A stretch of DNA of 64,000 bases from positions 3,674,501-3,738,500 of the forward strand of contig NZ_CP089538.1 in NCBI RefSeq assembly GCF_021233055.1, read 5' to 3'. The notes beneath the pieces were generated by a model. The model did no database searches. It had not been told where the DNA came from and saw only the letters and a list, made by a program, of their open reading frames with translations. A program made the position numbers and the translations under genes. The DNA comes from Spirosoma oryzicola (GTDB lineage Bacteria > Bacteroidota > Bacteroidia > Cytophagales > Spirosomataceae). This document shows positions 24,892 to 34,795 of the stretch, in pieces (positions within the stretch are counted from its first letter, which is position 1; every line of letters begins with the position of its first letter).

Positions 24892-25927
24892 AAAAGATAT
24901 AGCGGATCTGACACCAAGGAATTTCATCCTGAACCAGTCGCTCAAACACAGCGATCATCTTACTCTTTAGCTGGTGGTCGTAGCGAATGTTCCAACCACC
25001 GTATTGACTAACCTTGCTTTCCTGCAATTCGGGCACCCATAACAATTCCTCCGCTTTCGGATTAATGGCCAGATTGGCCTGGTGCTGCCCCTGGTTGTGT
25101 GTCAAGAAAATTACTTCGCATTTGAGCTGCTCCCTAACTTCGGGCCGTAACGCGGAATCGAGTTGACGAAACAACTCCCGATAATCATTTCGCCACTCTT
25201 TACCACCGTAAACGATAACCGGCGAAAAATTGACGTGCACTTCATAACCGGCATCGTAAAAATCGTTAATGGCGGCAATGCGCTTTTCAATACTGTCGGT
25301 CCGAACATCGACTAGCTTGCTTACATGCGGTGGCAGGAGACTGAACCGAATGCGTACTTTTCGCTTCGGATCAAAATCAAGCATGTCTCGATTGACAAAC
25401 TTCGTCGCAAATGTTGCTTTGGCACGCGGGTGATCACGGTAAAAGGCCAACACCTGCTGTACACCATCCGACAAACTATAGTCGAGAGAAATGTCCGAAT
25501 TACAGCCAATATCGTAGGTATAGTAATCAGGATCGGTTTGGTTCGCGGCTTTCGGCCAAGGCTGGCTCATCACGTGCTTATCAACCGTTGCCATAATCTC
25601 GTCAACGTTGGTGAACAGCGTTATCGGATTTACTTTCTTGTGGCGGTCAACATAACAATAGGCACAAGCGCCAAAACACCCGTTTGCCAGACTCGGCGCG
25701 ATAAAATCCGAGCTTCGACCGCTCCACTTGATATCCTGTGATTTAAGCTTTCCCAGCACCAGCACGTCCGACTTAACCTTGAAATGGTTCATTCCCAGTT
25801 CGGGCAGACGATTATGCTGCTTTATTTCAAGCGTCTCAGCCTGAGGAAACTGAGCCAGCACAGCTTCTCCCTGCTGGTTCATTGCATCGGCTGTATACAA
25901 GATAACACTTGGCTGAAAATCAGGCAT
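24890..25927 (-). CDS. Spore photoproduct lyase family radical SAM protein
   Basis: 345 residues. Family members use S-adenosylmethionine and a 4Fe-4S cluster to reverse the thymine dimer-like spore photoproduct. The cluster motif is Cys84-x3-Cys88-x2-Cys91 in ANGCFGACAYCYVDRH. A further cysteine, Cys142 in DIGCNSDIS, lines up with the Bacillus hydrogen-donor Cys141. Downstream ATKFVNRDML and RIRFSLLPPHV fit the family barrel. The host lineage does not form spores, so the natural lesion or substrate is unclear. It could repair DNA damage in dry or UV-exposed cells, or act on something else. Single gene, divergent from a small membrane protein. Confidence 0.85.
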   Translation of the reverse strand: MPDFQPSVILYTADAMNQQGEAVLAQFPQAETLEIKQHNRLPELGMNHFKVKSDVLVLGKLKSQDIKWSGRSSDFIAPSLANGCFGACAYCYVDRHKKVNPITLFTNVDEIMATVDKHVMSQPWPKAANQTDPDYYTYDIGCNSDISLDYSLSDGVQQVLAFYRDHPRAKATFATKFVNRDMLDFDPKRKVRIRFSLLPPHVSKLVDVRTDSIEKRIAAINDFYDAGYEVHVNFSPVIVYGGKEWRNDYRELFRQLDSALRPEVREQLKCEVIFLTHNQGQHQANLAINPKAEELLWVPELQESKVSQYGGWNIRYDHQLKSKMIAVFERLVQDEIPWCQIRYIF

Positions 25928-26295
25928 AAAAGGGTCGTTGAGTTAGTACATTAATAACATCGTAAAGCACTATATGGTTCAGCATTCTTCACAGATAAAT
26001 AATTCACTTACAGACAGTTATGATAATAAAAATTAATTCTACGACCGAGATCACAGCGACAATATAAGAAAGTATATAGTCAGATTATGACGCATTTTTC
26101 AACATTATCACCAACAAAACCGATTTCAATTTTTGACAAAACGTAGGCACTAATACCCGTAAACATTAGGTACAGACGGGTATAAACACCATAAAAAGAG
26201 CTGCTCATACGGAATTGAAACACAAAGAATCTTGGTATTCGCCAAGATTCTTTGTGTTTATCCAGCCCATTTTTGTACGTCAAATCACAAATACT
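25928..26295. other. AT-rich divergent intergenic region
   Basis: The 368 bp between the photoproduct-lyase-like gene (leftward) and the DUF4345 gene (rightward) are AT-rich with no convincing coding frame. The short frames that run through it are low in typical codons. A terminator-like hairpin at 26218-26259 is the only clear structure. It implies that some transcript ends here or that the DUF4345 leader is regulated. Confidence 0.45.
26218..26259. promoter_or_regulatory. 18-bp perfect hairpin between divergent genes
   Basis: AAACACAAAGAATCTTGG (26218-26235) and its exact complement (26242-26259) enclose a 6-nt loop, 36 bp before the DUF4345 start. Both ends are A/T-rich like a bidirectional terminator, yet no known gene ends here. 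It may end a small RNA or attenuate the downstream gene. Confidence 0.6.
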
Positions 26296-26706
26296 ATGAA
26301 AAAACAAGCTCTTTTAAACCGTATTTCGCAAGGATTCATCCTGTTATCCGCAATTGCTCTTTTATCCGTCAGTGTCATGGCCTTCTCAAATCCGCAGTCG
26401 GTAATGGATTTGGTACGTGTTCAGTTGACGAATACCGATGCTTTTAGTTCAATCCGTGGTGTTTACGGCGGAGTGGGCCTTACACTGTTTATTAGCCTGC
26501 TTTATCTGATGGTTAACGACACCCGAAAAGGGCTGGCCTTTTTAAGTCTGCTGTGGGGCTTTTACGCCTTGTCACGCACAGTCACCATTTTTAGCGAAGG
26601 AGCACTCGGCGACTTTGGCAAGCAGTGGTTAATCACCGAATCGGCCTTATGCCTGATAGCGGTTGTTCTGCTTGTCACAAACCGCAGAACGCCAGTTCTT
26701 AACTAA
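26296..26706 (+). CDS. DUF4345-like small membrane protein
   Basis: 137 residues, four membrane helices (about 11-32, 50-70, 75-95, 106-125). SIRGVYGGVGLTLFISLLYLMV and GLAFLSLLWGFYALSRTVTI match the DUF4345 pattern of small inner-membrane proteins with unknown role. I start at MKKQALLNR; a start 81 bp upstream would translate through the hairpin and give a non-membrane leader. The gene is followed at once by a 26-bp-stem terminator. Confidence 0.75.
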   Translation: MKKQALLNRISQGFILLSAIALLSVSVMAFSNPQSVMDLVRVQLTNTDAFSSIRGVYGGVGLTLFISLLYLMVNDTRKGLAFLSLLWGFYALSRTVTIFSEGALGDFGKQWLITESALCLIAVVLLVTNRRTPVLN

Positions 26707-26714
26707 ACCGTTCT

Positions 26715-26772
26715 AAAATAAAATCGCCCGTTTAGTGTTAATCTACTAACACTAAACGGGCGATTTTATTTT
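26715..26772. terminator. Bidirectional terminator, 26-bp perfect stem
   Basis: Arms at 26715-26740 and 26747-26772 are exact complements with a 6-nt loop. Each arm starts with an A/T tract, giving U-tails both ways, between DUF4345 and the RND pump gene. The stem is more than twice the normal terminator length. Confidence 0.9.
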
Positions 26773-26781
26773 CACTACGCT

Positions 26782-29700
26782 CTAGGCGTTACGCTTATTC
26801 TCTTCATGACCGTTTCCGTTAGCGGGAACGGGTTGTGGAGCAGGATGACCGTGAGCATCGGAATGCTCATCTTTTTTGGCGTTCTTTTTCAGTTCTTCCA
26901 GTCCTTTCTTACCATAAGCCAGTCGCGTAATACCAACGTACAGTACCGGCACGACAAAGATAGCCAGCGACGTAGCGGCTAACATACCACCCAGTACCGT
27001 CCGGCCAATGGTAGCACGCGCAACACCCCCTGCCCCGCTGGCAATAGCAAGCGGAAATACGCCCAGGATAAATGCCAGCGATGTCATCAGGATTGGGCGA
27101 AGCCGTAACCGCACCGCTTCGATAGTCGACTCTAACAAGTCTTCGCCTTTATCGACGCGCTCTTTGGCAAACTCCACAATCAGGATAGCGTTTTTAGCCG
27201 CTAAACCGATCAGCGTAATTAAACCGATCTGCGCATACACGTTATTGTTTAGATACGGGAACAGAATCAAGGCCAGGATAGCTCCAAATGCACCGATTGG
27301 AACCGACAACAGTACGGAGAACGGAACCGACCAGCTTTCGTACAGAGCCGCCAGGAACAGGAAGACGAATCCGACCGATAGCATAAAGATGTAAATCGAA
27401 CTGCTGCCCGCGTTAATTTCTTCACGGCTTAACCCACCAAAATCATAGGCATAACCAGCAGGAAGCACTTTGGCCGCCACTTCGCGCAAGGCATCGTTGG
27501 CCTGACTACTACTGAAGCCCGGCTTGGAAGCGCCGTTCAACTCTACCGATCGGAACAGGTTGAAGTGCGAAATCAAGGGTGCATTTTCAATAACACTAGT
27601 TGTGATGACGGCACTGATAGGAACCAGTTGCCCACCCTGGTTTCGAACGTAATACTGGCCCAGGTTTTTGACATCGGCCCGGTACATGGTATCGGCCTGA
27701 GCAACGACCCGGAATTTACGACCGTAAATAATAAAATCGTTCACGTACTGGCTACCCAGGAACGTCTGCATCGTCCGATACACATCGCTCACCGCAATGC
27801 CCAGCTTTTTACACTTATCACGGTCTACGTCGACGCGGTAGGCTGGACTTTTGGCCGTGAAATACGTAAACGCACGACCGATTTCGGGCCGTTTGTTGGC
27901 TTCGGCCAAGAAGTTCTGCACGACGTTGTCGAAGGCACGAACGTCGTCATTGCTTTCACGCTGCTGTATCTCGAACGTGAAACCCGATGACTGACCAAGA
28001 CCCGGAATGGCTGGTGGCTGCAACACCTGAGGACGCGCATCGTTCAAACTCGACAGCGCCTTTTGTAATCGAACGACCAGCGAATCGGCCTGCATGTTTC
28101 GTTCTTTACGTTCTTCCCAAGGCTTAAGCTGCATAAACACCGTTCCGCTGTTTGACTTGGAAGCGAACGTAACGGCGTTCAATCCCCCCAAGGCGGCAAA
28201 GTGATTGACATAAGGCTCTTTTTTAAGGATAGCCATTATTTTGTTGAGTACTTCCAGGCTTCGGGTCGTAGAAGCCGCTTCCGGAATCTCGTAAGTGACA
28301 ATCAGTCGTCCTTCATCTTCCGTCGGAATAAAGCCCGTTGGTTTCGACCGGAACATCAGCCCCGTTCCGATGTACAGGACAATTAACCCAACGATTACTA
28401 ACGGGGTCGCTTTGATAAGCCGCTGTACGGCGTTCGAATACGAATTGGTTACCCGCTCGAACCACTGGTTAAACTTGTAGAAAAACTTGTTCAGGCCCGT
28501 TGCGTTCTCGTCAATGTGCATCGGACGAAGCAGCAGCGTACACAGCGCGGGAGTCAGTGACAAAGCAACAAACGCCGAAATCAATACCGAAACGGCAATG
28601 GTGATTGCGAACTGCTGATAAAGTCGCCCAACAATACCCGGAATAAAACCAACCGGTACAAACACAGCCGCTAGAATCAAGGCAATGGCAATTACCGGTG
28701 CCGAAATCTCACGCATGGCTTCTACGGTAGCCTCCTTGGGCGACATGCCCTTATCGATGTTTACCTGTACGGCCTCCACCACCACAATGGCGTCATCGAC
28801 CACAATACCGATAGCGAGTACAAAGGCAAAAAGCGTCAGCGTGTTGATCGTAAAGCCGAGAGGTACAAACAAAGCAAACGTACCAATAATAGACACTGGA
28901 ATAGCCAGCAGGGTAATGAGCGTAGCCCGCCAGCTTTGTAAGAACAGGAATACGACCAGTATAACCAGTACAAGGGCTTCGAGCAGCGTCTCGACTACTT
29001 CCGAAATAGACACCTGAATAACCGACACAGATTCGAACGGTACGACGTATTCGATGTCTTTCGGAAATGTCTTTTTCAGGTTGTCCATGGCGGCATAGAC
29101 CCCCTTGGCCGTTTCCAGAGCGTTACTGCCGGGCAACTGATACACCAGCAAGTAAGACGCCCGATTGCCATCCACGAATGAGTTACTGGCGTACGAAAAC
29201 TTACCCAGTTGCACCCGCGCTACGTCTTTCAGATAAACCAGCGAACCCCGGGCCGGATCACTACGCACAATGATATTTTCGAACTCGCTTTCTTTGCTGA
29301 GTCGGCTGTTGGTGAAAACTGTGTACTCGAAAGCCTGTGAACCGGGCTGAGGTGGAGCCCCTACCGAACCACCGGCTACCTGCAAGTTCTGCTCCTGCAA
29401 AGCCCCTACGACATCGGTAGGTGTCAGACCAAGCTGCGCCAAACGGTCGGGCTTAAGCCAGATCCGCATACTAAAATCGTCGGCCCGGCTGAAAATATCG
29501 CCCACCCCCGGCACCCGCAGGAGCGCATCACGAATGTAAATGTTCGTATAGTTATCCAGGAACGAAACGTTGTGCGTACCTTTTGGCGAATACATAGCGA
29601 CCAGCATAAACAGCGACGGGTTCCGTTTCCGAACCACGACACCCAGACGCGTCACTTCTTCCGGCAATTGTGGCTGGGCGATACCTACGCGGTTTTGCAC

Positions 29701-30021
29701 ATCGAGAGCGGCAATGTTTACGTCCGTACCGACTTTGAACGTTACGTTCATCGTCATCCGACCATCGTTGGTGGCATTGGTCTGTACATAATCCATGCCC
29801 GGCGTACCGTTGACCTGCGTTTCGATGGGTGTCGCTACGGTCTGTTCAACCGTCTGCGCATCAGCCCCGGTATAGTTTCCCGTTACCTGCACGACAGGCG
29901 GTGTAATATCAGGATACTGGCTGACTGGTAAGCTCAACAAGGCCAGCACCCCCAACGCTATAATAACGACGGATGTGACGATGGCCGTTACCGGTCGATT
30001 AATGAATATTTCTGCAAACAT
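26782..30021 (-). CDS. RND efflux pump, inner-membrane transporter (AcrB/HAE1 type)
   Basis: 1079 residues. It is the proton-driven drug exporter of a tripartite system, with twelve membrane helices and two large periplasmic loops. Typical segments are MFAEIFINRPVTAIVTSVVI at the start, SLPVSQYPDITPPVVQVTGNY, GIVVDDAIVVVEAV with charged intramembrane Asp (about 405-418), GRLYQQFAITIAVSVLISAF and LIGLAAKNAILIVEFA in the second half. The C-terminal tail after the last helix is His/Lys-rich and variable. It is last in the operon, 78 bp after the adaptor gene. Substrate range unknown; multidrug export is the usual role. Confidence 0.95.
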   Translation of the reverse strand: MFAEIFINRPVTAIVTSVVIIALGVLALLSLPVSQYPDITPPVVQVTGNYTGADAQTVEQTVATPIETQVNGTPGMDYVQTNATNDGRMTMNVTFKVGTDVNIAALDVQNRVGIAQPQLPEEVTRLGVVVRKRNPSLFMLVAMYSPKGTHNVSFLDNYTNIYIRDALLRVPGVGDIFSRADDFSMRIWLKPDRLAQLGLTPTDVVGALQEQNLQVAGGSVGAPPQPGSQAFEYTVFTNSRLSKESEFENIIVRSDPARGSLVYLKDVARVQLGKFSYASNSFVDGNRASYLLVYQLPGSNALETAKGVYAAMDNLKKTFPKDIEYVVPFESVSVIQVSISEVVETLLEALVLVILVVFLFLQSWRATLITLLAIPVSIIGTFALFVPLGFTINTLTLFAFVLAIGIVVDDAIVVVEAVQVNIDKGMSPKEATVEAMREISAPVIAIALILAAVFVPVGFIPGIVGRLYQQFAITIAVSVLISAFVALSLTPALCTLLLRPMHIDENATGLNKFFYKFNQWFERVTNSYSNAVQRLIKATPLVIVGLIVLYIGTGLMFRSKPTGFIPTEDEGRLIVTYEIPEAASTTRSLEVLNKIMAILKKEPYVNHFAALGGLNAVTFASKSNSGTVFMQLKPWEERKERNMQADSLVVRLQKALSSLNDARPQVLQPPAIPGLGQSSGFTFEIQQRESNDDVRAFDNVVQNFLAEANKRPEIGRAFTYFTAKSPAYRVDVDRDKCKKLGIAVSDVYRTMQTFLGSQYVNDFIIYGRKFRVVAQADTMYRADVKNLGQYYVRNQGGQLVPISAVITTSVIENAPLISHFNLFRSVELNGASKPGFSSSQANDALREVAAKVLPAGYAYDFGGLSREEINAGSSSIYIFMLSVGFVFLFLAALYESWSVPFSVLLSVPIGAFGAILALILFPYLNNNVYAQIGLITLIGLAAKNAILIVEFAKERVDKGEDLLESTIEAVRLRLRPILMTSLAFILGVFPLAIASGAGGVARATIGRTVLGGMLAATSLAIFVVPVLYVGITRLAYGKKGLEELKKNAKKDEHSDAHGHPAPQPVPANGNGHEENKRNA

Positions 30022-30099
30022 AACTTATTGAGTAGTTGAACAGATAATCGAATGAACAAGCCTGATTTCGTCGGTGCTCGCTCATTCGCTCATCTTTCT

Positions 30100-31263
30100 T
30101 TATTTTGAGGCCGACTGATTCGTACTTGAACTTGGAGCTGAACTTCCACCCTGGCCGGGCGGGGTTACTTTAACGACAGCGCCCTCGCGTACTTTTTGCG
30201 TTCCTTCGGTCACAATCGTTTCTCCTTCATTAATCCCATTTCGAACGACCACTTTATCATTGATACGCGGCCCGAGCGTTATCTTTTTCTGAGTTACCTT
30301 ACTGCTGTCGCCCACTACCCAGACAAAGTATTCGCTCATCTGCTCGGTTACTGCCTGGTAAGGAATCAGTATCTGTGGCTGCCCGGTGCTGTTCTTGACC
30401 CGGACATTAGCCGCCAAACCAACTTTCAGCTGTTTGTTCGGGTTTGGAAAAGCGATTCGAATGCGAAGCGTACCCGTTTGCGGATCGACAGCGCGGTCAA
30501 CAATCCGGATCGTACCAGGATACGGATACCGGCTGCCATTGGGCAACATCAGGATAAACGTAGAGTCGCGGGCGGCTGTCTTCTGACTTTGAAGTTGCAG
30601 AAAACGAGGTATTTCAGATTCGTCAACCTGCACATCAGCCGCAATTGGATCATCGGAGGAGATGGTGTTCAACGGAGTCGAACCTGGCGCAACAGCCGCA
30701 CCAAGCCGCACTTGCGAAATACCAATGGTTCCGTCCAGTGGCGCGTAGATCGTCGTATATTTTAGATTGGTAGCCACCTGCTGAATGCTGGCCTGCGCGG
30801 CTGCTACCTGCATTTTCGTAGCTTCCAGACTGGCATTGGCATTATCGACCAGTTGTTTGGCAACAGCGTCCTGCTGCGCCAGCGTGTTGTACCGGTCGGC
30901 ATCTTTCTGGGCACGGTTCAGGTTTGCTTTCTGCACGTTCAGGTTTGCTACTGCCTGATCGTAACTCGCCCGGTATTGCTGTGGGTCAATGGTATACAGC
31001 TTCTGGCCTTTCCGAACGCGCTGTCCATCCTGAAAGAAAATACCCGTGATATTTCCCGCAACCTGCGGCTGGATATCCACGACTACCAGGCCCGTTACCG
31101 TCGCCGGAAATTCGTCGTAGTAGGTGGCACTTCCTTTAGCTACTTTAACGGCAGTCACAGCCGTCGGCGGTGGAGGGGCCTGCTGCTGATCATTTTTGTT
31201 ACCGCCACAGGAAGCCAGTACGATACTTCCGGCTACAATAAGTACATGACTATAAAATTTCAT
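30100..31263 (-). CDS. RND efflux adaptor, membrane-fusion lipoprotein (AcrA type)
   Basis: 387 residues. The lipoprotein signal ends in VLASC with Cys19. It links the inner-membrane pump to the outer-membrane channel in the periplasm. The order is typical: first lipoyl half (VVDIQPQVAGNITGIFFQDG), alpha-hairpin of repeated coiled coil (YRASYDQAVANLNVQKANLN and following), second lipoyl half (TIYAPLDGTIGISQVRLGAAV), then beta-barrel and membrane-proximal domains, with a Ser/Gln/Pro-rich tail. It lies 78 bp before the pump gene and 128 bp after the channel gene on the same strand. Confidence 0.95.
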   Translation of the reverse strand: MKFYSHVLIVAGSIVLASCGGNKNDQQQAPPPPTAVTAVKVAKGSATYYDEFPATVTGLVVVDIQPQVAGNITGIFFQDGQRVRKGQKLYTIDPQQYRASYDQAVANLNVQKANLNRAQKDADRYNTLAQQDAVAKQLVDNANASLEATKMQVAAAQASIQQVATNLKYTTIYAPLDGTIGISQVRLGAAVAPGSTPLNTISSDDPIAADVQVDESEIPRFLQLQSQKTAARDSTFILMLPNGSRYPYPGTIRIVDRAVDPQTGTLRIRIAFPNPNKQLKVGLAANVRVKNSTGQPQILIPYQAVTEQMSEYFVWVVGDSSKVTQKKITLGPRINDKVVVRNGINEGETIVTEGTQKVREGAVVKVTPPGQGGSSAPSSSTNQSASK

Positions 31264-31391
31264 ATGTGTAATTACCTGAGACTCGATAAGGATTTTGTTA
31301 ACAACGAAAGCCCTGTTCTAGTGAATTAGCCGTCGTCTTATTCTGGTGTACTCGTGATTTATTGACTGGTACAAAGCCAACACGCTCATAC

Positions 31392-32738
31392 TTATGGTTG
31401 AAACCGAATAGCGCCTAAAGCCTGCTGGACATCGAGCTTGCTCACGATCGTCTGATACAACGCGTTAAATACATTCAACCGCGCCGTCCGAAGGTCAGCT
31501 TCAGCAATCGTAACATCCAGATACGTTTTTATACCGGACCGATATTGCAGGTTGATAATTCGATAGACATCCTCGGCCAGCAACTGATTCTCGCGTAGCG
31601 CCAGATAGTTAGCTAAATTACCCTTATACGTCGCTAATGATTGCGCGTATTCAGCGTCAACAGCGCTCGTCAGGGCCGCCAGATCCCAGTTCAGCCGCTG
31701 CACCTGTAACTCCGAAATCCGTAACTGCTGAATTCGCCTGCCCCCCTGAAAAATAGGTAGTGCTACGGCAAGCCCAATCAACGAGTTGGGAAACGTCTGT
31801 GAATAAAGTTGTCCGAAAGCGTTGTTTTGGTAGAGCAGGTTGTAGTTGGCAAATGCGCCGACCGTCGGTAGAAAAGCCAGGCGGTTGTACCGAACATTAG
31901 CCGTTAACAAACGTCCCTGCGTCTGTAACAACTGATACTCAATGCGGTCCTGTGGATTGACCAGTTGCAATGTATCCAAGGCAACTTCATTGGCGAGTTG
32001 CAGCGTATCGTATGTAACGCTCAGCTGGGCATTGGGCGGATAGCCCATAAGCTGCTTTAGAACCTGGTATTTTGACCCAATCAGATCACTGAACTGCTTT
32101 CGCTGAGCGAGTGAGTTATTAAGCGCTATTCTGGCCCGCTGCGGGTCGGTCTTGTCAACGATACCACCCTGATACTGATTCGTTGCGTCCTGCAAACTAC
32201 GCTGTAACCGCGTAATATCTTCGCTCAGAATATCGACCTGCCGCTGCGTCAGGATCAAATCGTAGAATGCTTTGCTGACATTCACGACTACATTAATCTT
32301 GTTGTTTACCGTGGTCTGAGCCGCCTGAAGCCGGTAAGCATCGGCGGTTTGGCTAGCCAATAGTAAATCTCGATTGAAAATACTCTGCGTCACGGAGAAT
32401 GACACCGTAGATGTGTTTTGCGCCCCCAGCGCTGTGGGAACACGTTCGCCGGTAACCGGATTGGGAATGAGCGTGACCGGAAGCTTCAGGAAATGCTGTA
32501 AATTGTATCCAGCCGCTATTTGTGGATACCAGGCGGCCAGTGAGCTTTGCACGGTTCGCTCGGCTACTTCCTGGTCAATGATAGACTGCCGAACTATCGG
32601 CTGATGGGTCAAAGCATACTGGATGCAGTCCGGAAGATAAGCCTGTTTTGCTAGTGAATCGGTGGTTTTCTGAGCCTGAACACTAAAAGGTAAAAAACAG
32701 CCAATACTTAAGAGGAAGCTAATAAAACTAGTTTTCAT
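31392..32738 (-). CDS. TolC family outer-membrane efflux channel
   Basis: 448 residues. A signal peptide (about 1-22, ending SVQAQ) precedes two OEP repeats. YLPDCIQYALTHQP is the usual start of the mature channel. Helical segments with SKAFYDLILTQRQVDILSED, and in the second repeat RQLRI-type coils and YLDVTIAEADLRTARLNVFNALY, match the family. It would form the trimeric outer-membrane exit duct for the adaptor and pump encoded downstream. It is the first gene of the operon, preceded by a palindrome (32770-32798) that could be an operator. Confidence 0.93.
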   Translation of the reverse strand: MKTSFISFLLSIGCFLPFSVQAQKTTDSLAKQAYLPDCIQYALTHQPIVRQSIIDQEVAERTVQSSLAAWYPQIAAGYNLQHFLKLPVTLIPNPVTGERVPTALGAQNTSTVSFSVTQSIFNRDLLLASQTADAYRLQAAQTTVNNKINVVVNVSKAFYDLILTQRQVDILSEDITRLQRSLQDATNQYQGGIVDKTDPQRARIALNNSLAQRKQFSDLIGSKYQVLKQLMGYPPNAQLSVTYDTLQLANEVALDTLQLVNPQDRIEYQLLQTQGRLLTANVRYNRLAFLPTVGAFANYNLLYQNNAFGQLYSQTFPNSLIGLAVALPIFQGGRRIQQLRISELQVQRLNWDLAALTSAVDAEYAQSLATYKGNLANYLALRENQLLAEDVYRIINLQYRSGIKTYLDVTIAEADLRTARLNVFNALYQTIVSKLDVQQALGAIRFQP

Positions 32739-32769
32739 AACATAACGAAAGGCAACAAAGCCGTTTCTG

Positions 32770-32798
32770 GTAGATAGTCAACGGCGTGTACTATCTAC
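32770..32798. promoter_or_regulatory. Palindrome in the RND operon leader
   Basis: GTAGATAGT (32770-32778) and ACTATCTAC (32790-32798) form a perfect 9-bp dyad with an 11-nt spacer, 32 bp before the channel gene start. Placement and size fit a dimeric repressor site or a leader hairpin. No regulator gene adjoins the operon. Confidence 0.4.
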
Positions 32799-32922
32799 AA
32801 CCCGTTACAAGTATCGTTTTGTTCGCTTATGCTGTAAAATATAAGAAAGCTTTAATCGTCCGTTTGCCAAACCCGTTTGATCACTGTAATTTCGGGACCT
32901 TATCAGTATAGTAATACGCGCC

Positions 32923-34650
32923 ATGGCGGAAGCATCAAATGACCCGTTAGAGAACAGTACGACTGATCGTAGTCATACCGGAACATCGCTTAATTTTATT
33001 GAGCAGTTTGTAGAAGAAGATATATCAGCCGGTAAAAACGGCGGTCGCGTGCATACGCGCTTTCCGCCCGAACCCAACGGTTACCTGCACATCGGCCACG
33101 CCAAATCCATTTGCCTTAATTTCGGTCTGGCCGACAAATACGGTGGACAGACTAACCTTCGTTTTGACGATACCAACCCGGTTACGGAAGATACGGAATA
33201 CGTTGATTCGATCAAGAACGACGTGCGCTGGCTCGGCTTTGACTGGGAAAATGAATTTTATGCGTCCGATTATTTCGATCAGCTCTACGCGTTCGCCGAA
33301 GCGTTGATTCAGAAAGGACTCGCTTACGTCGACGATTCAACGGCGGAAGAAATTGCCGCTCAAAAAGGCACACCGATGGAGCCGGGCCGCATGAGCCAAT
33401 ACCGCGACCGGAGCATTGACGAGAATCTCGACCTGTTCCGTCGCATGAAAGCCGGTGAGTATCCGGATGGGGCCAAGGTATTGCGGGCTAAAGTCGATAT
33501 GGCTTCGCCGAACATGCAACTCCGGGACCCGATTATCTACCGGATCAAGCACGCGCATCATCACCGTACGGGCGACACCTGGTGTATCTACCCGATGTAC
33601 GACTTTGCCCACGGCCAGTCCGACGCGATTGAGCACATTACGCATTCGCTTTGCACGCTTGAGTTCGAGGTTCACCGGCCTTTGTACGAGTGGTTTATTG
33701 ACAAACTGGCGCTTTTCCCCTCTCGCCAGATTGAGTTTGCGCGACTCAACCTGACCTACACGGTTATGAGCAAACGGAAACTCAAACAGCTCGTCGAAGA
33801 CCATCACGTCAGCGGTTGGGACGATCCACGCATGCCTACCATTGCGGGTATTCGCCGTCGTGGGTATACGCCCGCTAGTATCCGTGAATTTGCTGACCGC
33901 ATCGGTATAGCCAAACGCGATAACCTGATCGACGTGGGCTTGCTTGAGTTCTGCATTCGGGAGGAACTCAACAAAACGACGCACCGCGTCATGGCCGTTC
34001 TCGACGAAAAACCGCTGAAACTGGTCATTACAAATTATGAAGTGGGCCGGGAAGAGATCATGCGCATCGAAAACAACCCCGAAGATCCTAACGCGGGCGA
34101 ACGCGATGTACCGTTTAGCCGTGAGGTGTACATTGAACGCGACGACTTCCTGGAGAATCCACCGAAGAAATTTTTCCGGTTGTTTCCGGGCGGTATGGTG
34201 CGGTTGAAAGGGGCTTACATCATCAAGTGCGATGAAGTTGTCAAAGATAACGCGGGTGAGATTATTGAACTGCGTTGCTCGTATATTCCCGAAAGCCGGA
34301 GTGGTTCCGACACGTCGGGGATCAACGTGAAAGGTACGATCCACTGGGTATCGGTTCCGCACGCCGTTGAAGCCGAAGTACGGTTGTACGACCGGTTATT
34401 CTCGGTAGAAAATCCAGCCGCCGATGAGCGTGAGTTCCGTGAATTACTGAATCCAAATTCGCTGGAAGTTGTACGGGCCTTTGTCGAACCCGCATTGGTC
34501 GAAGCCGCGCGGTCGGGTGCGCAGCGTAATTTCCAGTTCATGCGTAAAGGCTATTTCATCCTCGATTCTGACTCAACTCCGGAACGGCCTGTTTTCAACC
34601 GAACCGTAACCCTGAAAGATAGCTGGGCGAAGGAAGTCAAAAAAGGATAG
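32923..34650 (+). CDS. glnS: Glutaminyl-tRNA synthetase
   Basis: 575 residues. It attaches glutamine to tRNA-Gln in the cytoplasm. Class I signatures are [15 protein letters not shown] (48-62, HIGH as HIGH) and VMSKRKL (KMSKS-like). [20 protein letters not shown] and the C-terminal anticodon-binding beta-barrels ([20 protein letters not shown] and later) complete the family pattern. The N-terminal 25 residues are extra and polar. The gene is divergent from the RND operon and ends in a 20-bp-stem terminator. Confidence 0.97.
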   Translation: MAEASNDPLENSTTDRSHTGTSLNFIEQFVEEDISAGKNGGRVHTRFPPEPNGYLHIGHAKSICLNFGLADKYGGQTNLRFDDTNPVTEDTEYVDSIKNDVRWLGFDWENEFYASDYFDQLYAFAEALIQKGLAYVDDSTAEEIAAQKGTPMEPGRMSQYRDRSIDENLDLFRRMKAGEYPDGAKVLRAKVDMASPNMQLRDPIIYRIKHAHHHRTGDTWCIYPMYDFAHGQSDAIEHITHSLCTLEFEVHRPLYEWFIDKLALFPSRQIEFARLNLTYTVMSKRKLKQLVEDHHVSGWDDPRMPTIAGIRRRGYTPASIREFADRIGIAKRDNLIDVGLLEFCIREELNKTTHRVMAVLDEKPLKLVITNYEVGREEIMRIENNPEDPNAGERDVPFSREVYIERDDFLENPPKKFFRLFPGGMVRLKGAYIIKCDEVVKDNAGEIIELRCSYIPESRSGSDTSGINVKGTIHWVSVPHAVEAEVRLYDRLFSVENPAADEREFRELLNPNSLEVVRAFVEPALVEAARSGAQRNFQFMRKGYFILDSDSTPERPVFNRTVTLKDSWAKEVKKG

Positions 34651-34668
34651 ACGCTGGTTATAATGTAT

Positions 34669-34712
34669 CAAATAGAAACGGGCTTTGTTTTCACAAAGCC
34701 CGTTTCTATTTG
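34669..34712. terminator. Bidirectional terminator, 20-bp perfect stem
   Basis: Arms 34669-34688 and 34693-34712 are exact complements with a TTTC loop. A/T ends lie on both sides between glnS and the converging DUF4440-like gene. Confidence 0.88.
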
Positions 34713-34795
34713 ACTTTAAGTCAAGTTCTTGTAAAAGCTGAGTAGCTCATAGCTCACTCGTCAATACTTCTAAAATCAAACCCTAACAGGTTTTC

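Noticed and set aside
26080..26307. A 75-codon minus-strand frame in the divergent intergenic region
   Set aside because: It crosses the 18-bp hairpin and overlaps the start of DUF4345; composition is not protein-like.
24890..26706. A possible defence or mobile island around the photoproduct-lyase homologue
   Set aside because: No recombinase, toxin, nuclease or flanking repeat is present; codon use looks like the neighbours.
33337..34362. A 341-codon open frame on the minus strand
   Set aside because: It lies wholly antisense to glnS, whose protein is unmistakable; the encoded chain is Arg/Val-rich without domain features.
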